A DNA stretch of 64,000 nucleotides from Pseudomonadota bacterium (GTDB lineage: Bacteria; CALINM01). This document shows positions 29,174 through 37,170 of the stretch, in pieces. The notes under the pieces were generated by a model, which saw nothing but the letters and a program-made list of their open reading frames with translations, was not told the origin of the DNA and ran no database searches. The stretch covers positions 16,157 to 80,156 of the forward strand of contig JAOABK010000006.1 in the NCBI GenBank assembly GCA_026418415.1. Direction: 5' to 3'. Each line of letters opens with the position of its first letter. Position 1 is the stretch's first letter. The position numbers and the translations under genes are program-made.

Positions 29174-30115
29174 TTAGTATCCTTCTTTTTTTACCATTAA
29201 ACCATATGGTCTTATCATCATAATTAAAATCAAAATTATTGGTATTAAGACCCATCTATATTCGAGAATTTCTGAAGGCAGAATTATCCTTAAACCTTCT
29301 ATGAAGAAAACCCAAAAAAGTCCTGCTATGATAGTACCACTAATACTACCCATGCCACCTATAATAACTATTATCAAAAAATCTATTGACTTTAAAATAT
29401 CAAAATTAGAGGGATGTAAAAAAGTATAAAGATGAGCATACAAACCACCTGCAATACCTGCAAGAAAACAGCCATAAATAAAGGCAATTAGTTTTGCAAT
29501 AAATGTATTAACTCCAATACTACTTGCAGCGAGCTCATCATTTTTAATGGCTCTCCAAAAAAGCCCAAAACGAGAGTCTATAAGATTTTTTGTAATAATT
29601 ATAAAAAAAACTGTTATGAAAAAAGATAATTCTAAATTCGTGATTTTGTTTATTCCTACAAATCCCCGAGAGCCACCGAGTACTTCAGAAATTCTGTCAG
29701 AATTATCTAATATAACCCTTACAAGTATTCCAAAACCTAAAGTCGCAATGGCTAAAAAATCATCCTTAAGCCTTAAAATAGGACCACCAATAATATAAGC
29801 AATAAATGCAGTAAAAATTCCAGCTAAGAATATAACTGGTATCAAACCATAATAACTTTCAATTTCTAAAACTTTTGATAGGTAAGCAGAAGTGTATGCA
29901 CCTATGCCATAAAAAGCTGCATGCCCTAATGAAAACTGCCCTGTAAAGCCATATATTACATTTAGTCCTAAAGAACTTAGAACAATTATAAAAGAGTATA
30001 GAGTTATTTGAATCATGTAATCGGTTGGTAGCCCAGAAAAAATAACAAGTTTTATAATTAAATAAATAAAAAGAGCCAGAAAAATTAATTTTCTTAATTC
30101 TAAAAAAAATCTCAT
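29174..30115 (-). CDS. livM: Branched-chain amino acid ABC transporter permease LivM
   Basis: [39 protein letters not shown]. Confidence 0.95.
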   Translation of the reverse strand: MRFFLELRKLIFLALFIYLIIKLVIFSGLPTDYMIQITLYSFIIVLSSLGLNVIYGFTGQFSLGHAAFYGIGAYTSAYLSKVLEIESYYGLIPVIFLAGIFTAFIAYIIGGPILRLKDDFLAIATLGFGILVRVILDNSDRISEVLGGSRGFVGINKITNLELSFFITVFFIIITKNLIDSRFGLFWRAIKNDELAASSIGVNTFIAKLIAFIYGCFLAGIAGGLYAHLYTFLHPSNFDILKSIDFLIIVIIGGMGSISGTIIAGLFWVFFIEGLRIILPSEILEYRWVLIPIILILIMMIRPYGLMVKKEGY

Positions 30116-31002
30116 ACTTTCTCTATATTTTTCCCAAATATTCCATTTGGTCGGAATAATAGAAAAATAAATAAAATTATAAAAATAACTCCATCACGAT
30201 AAGTAGAAGATAAAAAAGCAGAAACAAATACCTCTGATATTCCAATAATAAATCCCCCAAGTACAGCACCATGTATGATACCAATGCCACCTAATACTGC
30301 GGCAATAAAAGATTTTATCCCTGGCATGATGCCCATAAAAACATTTATTTGAGGATAAGCCATTGAATAAAGTAGCCCACCTATTCCAGCTAATGCACCG
30401 CCGATACCAAAAGTGAAAGAAATTATATTATCCGTCCTAATTCCCATCAGGCGTGTAATTTCTAAGTCGTGAGATGCAGCTCTCATGGCTATTCCATACT
30501 TTGATTTATAAATTAACAGATAAAGAAGGGCAAGTGAGATTATAGTAACAGAAAATATTATAAGATGAATATTATTTATTGAAAACATACCAATATCATA
30601 GCTTCTAATCTCAAAGGGACGCGGAAATCCTATATAATTGGGAGTGAAAAAAGCATTTAGGCTCAAAGTATATTCAAGAAAAAGTGAAACACCTACAGCA
30701 GTAATAAGAAGAGAAATTTTTGGTGCATTTCTTAACGGCTTATAAGCTATCTTCTCAATCAGTATTGCTATAACAGCAGTTAAAAGGGAGGTGCTTAAAA
30801 TTAGGATAGGAAAGGGAAGATTAAATTTTGTAATACCATAATAAGATATAAATGCACCTAACATGAAAATATCGCCATGGGCAAAGTTAATCATTCTTAA
30901 GACACCATAAACCATAGTATAACCCAAAGCAATAAGGGCATAAACAGCGCCTAATTGTATCCCATTTATAAATTGTTGGGTTAGATATATTAAAATTTCC
31001 AT
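30112..31002 (-). CDS. livH: Branched-chain amino acid ABC transporter permease LivH
   Basis: NGIQLGAVYALIALGYTMVYGVLRMINFAHGDIFMLGAF; ATG 31002 preferred because the longer ORF runs through a terminator-like hairpin. Confidence 0.93.
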   Translation of the reverse strand: MEILIYLTQQFINGIQLGAVYALIALGYTMVYGVLRMINFAHGDIFMLGAFISYYGITKFNLPFPILILSTSLLTAVIAILIEKIAYKPLRNAPKISLLITAVGVSLFLEYTLSLNAFFTPNYIGFPRPFEIRSYDIGMFSINNIHLIIFSVTIISLALLYLLIYKSKYGIAMRAASHDLEITRLMGIRTDNIISFTFGIGGALAGIGGLLYSMAYPQINVFMGIMPGIKSFIAAVLGGIGIIHGAVLGGFIIGISEVFVSAFLSSTYRDGVIFIILFIFLLFRPNGIFGKNIEKV

Positions 31003-31017
31003 ATTTAAAATTAAAAA

Positions 31018-31039
31018 GGGAAGGGGATAGACCCTTCCC
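31018..31039 (-). terminator. Rho-independent-type attenuator between livK and livH
   Basis: Minus strand GGGAAGGG-TCTATC-CCCTTCCC followed by TTTTTAATTTTA. Confidence 0.8.
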
Positions 31040-31044
31040 AATTT

Positions 31045-32166
31045 TCATGGATTAACAGTAGTAATGTATTTTGGGCCAGTTTTTTCGATCTTTATAATGA
31101 CTGTTGATTTTACTGCATCTCCATTATTGTCAAAGCTAATTGTTCCTGTTGCTCCCTTGTGATTTTTTGTTTTTTCTATTTCTTTTAAAATTTCTTCGGG
31201 AGTAGGCTTTACAGCTCTATCAAGAGCATTTAATAAAATCCATGTTGCATCATAAGCAAGAGCTCCTAAAGCATCGGGAACGTTTCCGTGTTTTTGCTTA
31301 TACTTTTGAATAAATGAATCAGCAATGGGATCTTTTCTATCTGGAGAATAGTGGTTTGTGAAATAGCTACCTACTACTGCATCACCACCAATCTTTAAAA
31401 GTTCTGGAGAATCCCAGCCATCTCCACCAAGTAATGTAGATTTTAAACCTTTCTCTCTAATTTGTTTAGCTATCAAAGCAACCTTATTATAGTAATCGGG
31501 AATAAAGATTACATCAGGCTTTTTAATTGCAATTTTTGTTATTAAAGCAGAAAAGTCTACATCATCTTTCTGATAGGATTCGAAAGCGACTATTGTTCCT
31601 TTATTTTTTTCGAAGGTGTTTTTGAAAAATTCAGCCAAACCTTTTGAATAGTCATTCCCCACATCATAAAGAACTGCTGCAGTTTTTGCCTTGAGATCTT
31701 TTAAAGCAAAATTGGCTGCAACTTGACCTTGAAAGGGATCTATAAAACATGCCCTAAATACATATTTTTTTCTTTTGCCATCACTGACAGTTACTTTTGG
31801 ATTTGTAGCAGTTCCAGTTATCATTGGAATTTTATTTGTATTTACTAATTCACTTACTGGAATAGCTACCTTTGATGTTAGAGGACCGATAATTGCAACA
31901 ACCTTATCTTGAGTTACAAGCTTTAATGCGGCATTTGTTCCTTCTGTAGGATCATTTTTGTCATCAGCTATTATAGGCTTAATTTCATATTTACCTTTTT
32001 TTGCATATTCTTCTAAAGCAATGAAAAATGAATTTTTTGTAGATTCACCAAAAGTTTTAATGTCGCCGGTCAAAGGGGTTATTAGTCCAATTTTAACAAC
32101 TTCCTTTGAAAATAATTGAGTTGAGTAAAGAAGTAGGAAACATAAAATCAAAGATATCTTTTTCAT
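31045..32166 (-). CDS. livK: Branched-chain amino acid ABC transporter substrate-binding protein LivK
   Basis: Signal peptide, VKIGLITPLTGDIKTFGESTKNSFFIALEEYAKKG; LGALAYDATWILLNAL. Confidence 0.94.
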   Translation of the reverse strand: MKKISLILCFLLLYSTQLFSKEVVKIGLITPLTGDIKTFGESTKNSFFIALEEYAKKGKYEIKPIIADDKNDPTEGTNAALKLVTQDKVVAIIGPLTSKVAIPVSELVNTNKIPMITGTATNPKVTVSDGKRKKYVFRACFIDPFQGQVAANFALKDLKAKTAAVLYDVGNDYSKGLAEFFKNTFEKNKGTIVAFESYQKDDVDFSALITKIAIKKPDVIFIPDYYNKVALIAKQIREKGLKSTLLGGDGWDSPELLKIGGDAVVGSYFTNHYSPDRKDPIADSFIQKYKQKHGNVPDALGALAYDATWILLNALDRAVKPTPEEILKEIEKTKNHKGATGTISFDNNGDAVKSTVIIKIEKTGPKYITTVNP

Positions 32167-32180
32167 ATTTACCTCCTACT

Positions 32181-33923
32181 TTAAAATTTTTTATATATTT
32201 TATTAACTGCAGCCTTAAAAATAAAGAATAGAATTTTAAAAAATTTAAACTTATAAAAACTTACAGGCCAGTTCAGCTCTTCTTTATAACAAATAGTATG
32301 AATATTGATATCAGATATTTCAGGGGTTATTTTTTCTAATTCTTTTTTTCCTTCCTCACCTAACTTTAAAATCTCATCAATTTTTTCCATGTACTTAATT
32401 GCAGTTTTTGCTCTTTTTTCGACGAGTTTTGCAGTTTTTTCTGGTATTAAACCATATTTAAGCTTTAATTCATTAAGACGTATGCCAGCTTCATATGTAC
32501 TCATAACTATTTCATGTCGGGACATCCAATTTGTTTCATAATCAAGAAAATATTTCCAACTTAAGGCATTTTCCATCATTTGTCGATGCTCTTCGAGGGT
32601 TCTTGCAAAAAGTTTATATCCATGTGCATCTGGATTTTCAAATACCTCACTGCCAGGATCAACGAAAGGTGCCAATGGAGATATAAATGGATATACAGTT
32701 TTATCTTTACCAAATTTTTTCAAGATATAATCACAGTATTCTATTGTTTCCATAACCGATTTATATGTTTGCTTAGGAAGACCTGTCATAAAGAATAAAT
32801 CTACTCTACGGCAGTTATTTTTTACACATGCATCAATCGCTCTTTCTAACTGTTCATTGTCAAAGGGCCTTCCAAAGGCTCTTCTAACAACCTCGTCATG
32901 TGATTCAGGGGACATCTCAACATTATATTTATTAAAAGAATTTTTTAACTTTTTTATAAAATCTTCACTTGGTGGAACAAAAAATTCAAAGGCTATATCA
33001 TTTTTAAAATTAACTTTACTCATCTCATCAACAACATGGTAAGCATATTCTTTTCCGTTTTGTAAAATATCACCTATTATGAATGCTGGACCATTTATAT
33101 ATTTATCAATATTCCTCAACTCTTCAGCCACTTTTTGTGGAGACTTACAAGCTAATTTTTTTCTGTTAAAGGTATTTTCACATGTAAATTTCGAACCACC
33201 GCAGGTCCTACAGCTATGGATGCATCCTCTATAAAGAAAAATTGCTGTTACAGGATACTTCATCCAGGTTTGAAAAGGTATATATCCATTCAAATCAAAA
33301 TATTTTACAGTTTTCTTTATTGGTAATGTGTATTCGGTCAAAACATGATCAGTAGTATCAGGAACATAGGTAATTGGGTTAACGTTAACCTTACCATTTT
33401 TATCTTTATAGGTCAAATTGGGAATATTGTCAAAATTACCATTTTCTTTTATAGCCTTTATTAACATTACCATTGGAAGTTCTGTGGAATCTCCCTTTAA
33501 AACAAAATCAACGAAAGGATAATTAATAAGCTCTTCGTGGAAATAGGTTGATGAATAACCACCAAAAATTACAGGTATATTAGGATGATGTTTTTTCACA
33601 ATCTCAGCTATTTTAAGGCTACCTTGAACATGTGGAAGCCAATGCAGATCAATTGCAAAAGCAAGGGGTTTAAGCCTTTTTATCTCTTCTTCGGGATTGT
33701 ATGATAGCGAATTTAACATTTTATTTGCTATGTTGATAATTCTTGTTGAAACCCCCGCTTTTTCTAAATGGCCCGATAAGCTAAGAAAACCAACTGGATA
33801 CATTTCAAAAATCGGTCCAGAAGGGACAACATCACTTATGGGCCCGTGGATAACAGGCTTCTTTCTGAAATCATAAATACTTGGGGCATGTAAAAAAATT
33901 ACATCAGCATTTTTAATAAACAT
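32181..33923 (-). CDS. B12-binding domain / radical SAM protein (resembles the Ta0216/TIGR04190-type family)
   Basis: FLHAPSIYDFRKKPVIHGPISDVVPSGPIFEMYPVGFLSLSGHLEKAG; CIHSCRTC (CxxxCxxC). ATG 33923 chosen over 34046, which would overlap lptC. Confidence 0.85.
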   Translation of the reverse strand: MFIKNADVIFLHAPSIYDFRKKPVIHGPISDVVPSGPIFEMYPVGFLSLSGHLEKAGVSTRIINIANKMLNSLSYNPEEEIKRLKPLAFAIDLHWLPHVQGSLKIAEIVKKHHPNIPVIFGGYSSTYFHEELINYPFVDFVLKGDSTELPMVMLIKAIKENGNFDNIPNLTYKDKNGKVNVNPITYVPDTTDHVLTEYTLPIKKTVKYFDLNGYIPFQTWMKYPVTAIFLYRGCIHSCRTCGGSKFTCENTFNRKKLACKSPQKVAEELRNIDKYINGPAFIIGDILQNGKEYAYHVVDEMSKVNFKNDIAFEFFVPPSEDFIKKLKNSFNKYNVEMSPESHDEVVRRAFGRPFDNEQLERAIDACVKNNCRRVDLFFMTGLPKQTYKSVMETIEYCDYILKKFGKDKTVYPFISPLAPFVDPGSEVFENPDAHGYKLFARTLEEHRQMMENALSWKYFLDYETNWMSRHEIVMSTYEAGIRLNELKLKYGLIPEKTAKLVEKRAKTAIKYMEKIDEILKLGEEGKKELEKITPEISDINIHTICYKEELNWPVSFYKFKFFKILFFIFKAAVNKIYKKF

Positions 33924-33936
33924 ATACAATTTGGAT

Positions 33937-33964
33937 ATATTATCATAAAGAAATAAAAACTCAA
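33937..33964 (-). promoter_or_regulatory. Putative promoter for the radical SAM-liv operon
   Basis: Minus strand TTGAGT, 16-nt spacer, TAATAT; ATG 13 nt downstream at 33923, no SD. Confidence 0.4.
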
Positions 33965-33970
33965 AGAAGA

Positions 33971-33999
33971 TTGTATTTTCAATAATTCTATGATATATT
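33971..33999 (+). promoter_or_regulatory. Putative promoter for lptC-lptA-lptB-rpoN
   Basis: TTGTAT, 17-nt spacer, TATATT (33994-33999); ATG 9 nt downstream, no SD. Confidence 0.5.
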
Positions 34000-34008
34000 T
34001 TTATTGGT

Positions 34009-34536
34009 ATGAAAAATGCTAATGTTTTTATTGCTTTTATTCTCATAATTTTTTTGATATATCCAATATCGGTCTATTCTTATAACAAATCTAAACAGAA
34101 TAACCTTGCGTATTTCCCGGTGATTATAAATGGCTTTTCTTATAAAATCATTAGCGACAATGGAGATGAGATTTTTTTTGAGGGAGATAGCTTGATAAAG
34201 CAAATTGATAAAATAACTATTGAAAATCCTAAAGGTTATCATATTAATAAAGAAAACAGAAAGATATCTTTTATGGCTAATACAGCAATTAGTAGCTCAG
34301 CTGACGAATCAATTGAATTGACTGACAATATTAAAATCTCTCAGAATAATACTTATATTGAAGCTAAAAGAATAATTTATAATAGAAAACAAAAGAAATT
34401 ATTTTCTCCTGATAGAATCAGAATCAATTTTAATGACAGTTTAATTGAAGGAATAGATTTAGTTTATGATTTAGAAGAGAAAAGGGCAGTCTTAAAAAAC
34501 ATTAGAGGAAGATTATGGCTATCAAACATCTTTTAA
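34009..34536 (+). CDS. lptC: LPS export protein LptC
   Basis: N-terminal TM anchor then KISFMANTAISSSADESIELTDNIKISQNNTYIEAKRIIYN; followed by lptA and lptB. Confidence 0.8.
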   Translation: MKNANVFIAFILIIFLIYPISVYSYNKSKQNNLAYFPVIINGFSYKIISDNGDEIFFEGDSLIKQIDKITIENPKGYHINKENRKISFMANTAISSSADESIELTDNIKISQNNTYIEAKRIIYNRKQKKLFSPDRIRINFNDSLIEGIDLVYDLEEKRAVLKNIRGRLWLSNIF

Positions 34537-34985
34537 TTCTTATTTTTTGTTTATTATTAACAAATAATTCCTTCTCACAGGATAAAAACATTGTTGACAT
34601 TAATGCAAATTTAATGGAGTTGATGGAAGACAAAAAAATGATAATTTTCACTGGTGATGTTGTTGCAAAAAAAGCTGATATGACTTTATACTGCTCAAAG
34701 TTAGAAGTTTTTTATAAAGAGGATGAAAAGACAAAGAAAAAAGACATTGATTATATGATTGCCAAAGGCGATGTAAAGGTTGTGCAAAAGGATAGAGTTG
34801 CTAAGGGAGACATAGGTAAATACTTGCATAGAGAAGATATAGTTATTTTGGAGGGTAATCCCGTAACTGTCACAGAAAGGGGAGAAAATCAAATTACAGC
34901 AAATAAAATAACCTTTTACATGAAAGAAAATAAAAGTGTAGTTGAAGGTAATAGACCAAGAGTTATTTTTAAGTTGGGGGAGTAA
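34515..34985 (+). CDS. lptA: LPS transport periplasmic protein LptA (OstA-like)
   Basis: Signal peptide; MIIFTGDVVAKKADMTLYCSKLEVFY; GDIGKYLHREDIVILEGNPVTVTERGENQITANKITFYMKENKSVVEG. Confidence 0.9.
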   Translation: MAIKHLLILIFCLLLTNNSFSQDKNIVDINANLMELMEDKKMIIFTGDVVAKKADMTLYCSKLEVFYKEDEKTKKKDIDYMIAKGDVKVVQKDRVAKGDIGKYLHREDIVILEGNPVTVTERGENQITANKITFYMKENKSVVEGNRPRVIFKLGE

Positions 34986-35702
34986 TTGTTAAAAATTGAG
35001 AATATCGAAAAAAATTATGGCAAAAAAAAAGCAGTTGATAACATAACTTTATATGTCAATTCAGGAGAAATAGTCGGATTATTAGGACCAAATGGCGCAG
35101 GGAAAACAACAACTTTTTATATAATCGCAGGAATTATAAATGCAGATAGCGGAAAGGTTTTATTAGATCAAGAAGAAATAACAAAATTTCCAATACATAT
35201 GCGTGCAAAAAAAGGAATTGCCTATCTTTCACAAGAACAATCAATCTTTAGACATCTTACGGTAGAGGATAATATTAAGCTGGTACTTGAAGAAAATAAT
35301 TATTCGAGAGATGAGATTGAAACAATAACAAACCAACTGCTTAAAGAATTTCAGATTGAAAATTTAAGAAATCAACGGGCATCTTTGTTATCTGGTGGTG
35401 AAAAAAGGAGGCTTGAAATAGCACGGACTCTCAGTTTATCTCCAAGGTTTATTTTATTAGATGAACCATTTGCAGGTGTTGATCCAATACTTGTTGCCGA
35501 TATACAAAACATGATTATAAAGCTTAAAGAAAAGGGTATAGGTATTATAATTACAGACCATAATGTTCGAGAAGCATTAAGAATATGCGATAGAGCTTAT
35601 GTAATAAGCAATGGTAAAATACTATCTCAAGGGACTCCAGATGAAATAGCTAAAGACGAATTAGTAATAAAATCATATCTTGGTGAGAGGTATGTTATAT
35701 AA
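34986..35702 (+). CDS. lptB: LPS export ABC transporter ATP-binding protein LptB
   Basis: [65 protein letters not shown]. Confidence 0.95.
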   Translation: MLKIENIEKNYGKKKAVDNITLYVNSGEIVGLLGPNGAGKTTTFYIIAGIINADSGKVLLDQEEITKFPIHMRAKKGIAYLSQEQSIFRHLTVEDNIKLVLEENNYSRDEIETITNQLLKEFQIENLRNQRASLLSGGEKRRLEIARTLSLSPRFILLDEPFAGVDPILVADIQNMIIKLKEKGIGIIITDHNVREALRICDRAYVISNGKILSQGTPDEIAKDELVIKSYLGERYVI

Positions 35703-37108
35703 TGTCGATTAATCTGAAATTACAAACTAAATTGACACAACAGCTTGTTTTAACACCACAACTACAGCTTTCTATAAAAGTACTTCAGTTAAATCACCTT
35801 GAACTCAAAGAATCAATAGAGCTTGAGGTTCAAGAAAATCCGGTTTTAGAAATTGATGAAAAAAATACTGAGAATGAATTGTTTGAAACATCAAATGATG
35901 TAGATGTAGAAAAAATATTAGAAAATTATTCAAAATTAAGAGAAGACTTTGAGTCTAAAAATAGAACTTACCAACAAAAAAAATATGATGAAGACGATGA
36001 GAATCTTTGGGAAAACTTTGCCACAAAAAAACCAGGACTTTATGATCATCTTTTGTGGCAACTTAATCTGAGTCATCTATCACCAGAAGAGCTTAGAATT
36101 GGTGAAGAAATAATTGGAGATATAGATCCTGACGGTTATTTAAGAGTAACTATTGAGGAAATTGCTCAAAAACTAAATGTTACAACAGATAAAGTAGAGA
36201 GTGTCTTGAAGCAAATTCAACAGTTTGATCCAATAGGTGTTGGTTCAAGAACTTTATCTGAATGTTTACTTGTTCAAGTAGAGGTTTTTGATGGAGAAAA
36301 AAAGGATTTACTAAGAAGCATTATAACAAATCATTTAGAAGACCTATCTAAGAAAAATTTTAAAAAAATAGCTCAGTGTTTATCTGTATCAATTGAAGAA
36401 GTAGAATATGCATTTGAAATTATTAAAACTCTTAATCCTAAGCCTGGACAGGGATTTGGGTTTTCTGAATATGATAATCAGTACATAGAACCAGATGTAT
36501 TTGTTTTCAAAGATGGAGATGAATATAAGGTAGTCTTAAATAGGGAAGGGATCCCTTCTTTAAAAATAAATAGGCAATATGAAATAATGCTAAAAAATAA
36601 ACAATTAGATGAAAATACAAGGAATTTTCTCCAGGAAAAGATAAAAAACGCCCACTGGTTTGTAAAGAGTATTCACCAAAGGGGGAGCACGATTCTAAGG
36701 GTTGCTAAAGCCATAGTTGAATATCAAAGAGATTTCTTTGATAAAGGTATAAACTATATGAAACCTCTTACTTTAAAAGATCTTTCATCAATGTTAGACC
36801 TGCATGAATCAACAATTAGTAGAGTAACAAGCAATAAATATATGTTAACACCTAATGGATTATTTGAGATGAAATACTTTTTTAGTACTGGTATTAGAAA
36901 AGTTGGCTCAGAAGATGTTGCATCAATAAGTGTAAAACAGATTATAAAAGAGCTTATTGACAATGAAGATCCAAAGTCACCATTAAGTGATCAGGAAATA
37001 TCAGATATTCTAAAAGCAAAGGGATATAATATTGCTCGAAGAACAGTAACAAAATACAGAGAAAGTCTGGGCATTCTCTCTTCAAGTATGAGAAAAACTC
37101 ACAAATAA
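35702..37108 (+). CDS. rpoN: RNA polymerase sigma-54 factor
   Basis: Glutamine-rich region I (LTQQLVLTPQLQLSIKVLQLNHLEL), HESTISRVTSNKYMLTPNGLFEMKYFFSTG, RpoN box ARRTVTKYRESLGI. Confidence 0.97.
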   Translation: MSINLKLQTKLTQQLVLTPQLQLSIKVLQLNHLELKESIELEVQENPVLEIDEKNTENELFETSNDVDVEKILENYSKLREDFESKNRTYQQKKYDEDDENLWENFATKKPGLYDHLLWQLNLSHLSPEELRIGEEIIGDIDPDGYLRVTIEEIAQKLNVTTDKVESVLKQIQQFDPIGVGSRTLSECLLVQVEVFDGEKKDLLRSIITNHLEDLSKKNFKKIAQCLSVSIEEVEYAFEIIKTLNPKPGQGFGFSEYDNQYIEPDVFVFKDGDEYKVVLNREGIPSLKINRQYEIMLKNKQLDENTRNFLQEKIKNAHWFVKSIHQRGSTILRVAKAIVEYQRDFFDKGINYMKPLTLKDLSSMLDLHESTISRVTSNKYMLTPNGLFEMKYFFSTGIRKVGSEDVASISVKQIIKELIDNEDPKSPLSDQEISDILKAKGYNIARRTVTKYRESLGILSSSMRKTHK

Positions 37109-37120
37109 AAAAATTTTTAT

Positions 37121-37158
37121 AGGGGCAAGAGTTAAGATTAACTTAATCTCTTACCCCT
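37121..37158. terminator. Bidirectional terminator hairpin between convergent rpoN and ppdK
   Basis: AGGGGCAAGAGTTAAG...CTTAATCTCTTACCCCT near-perfect inverted repeat in the convergent gap. Confidence 0.75.
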
Positions 37159-37170
37159 ATTACATTATCT

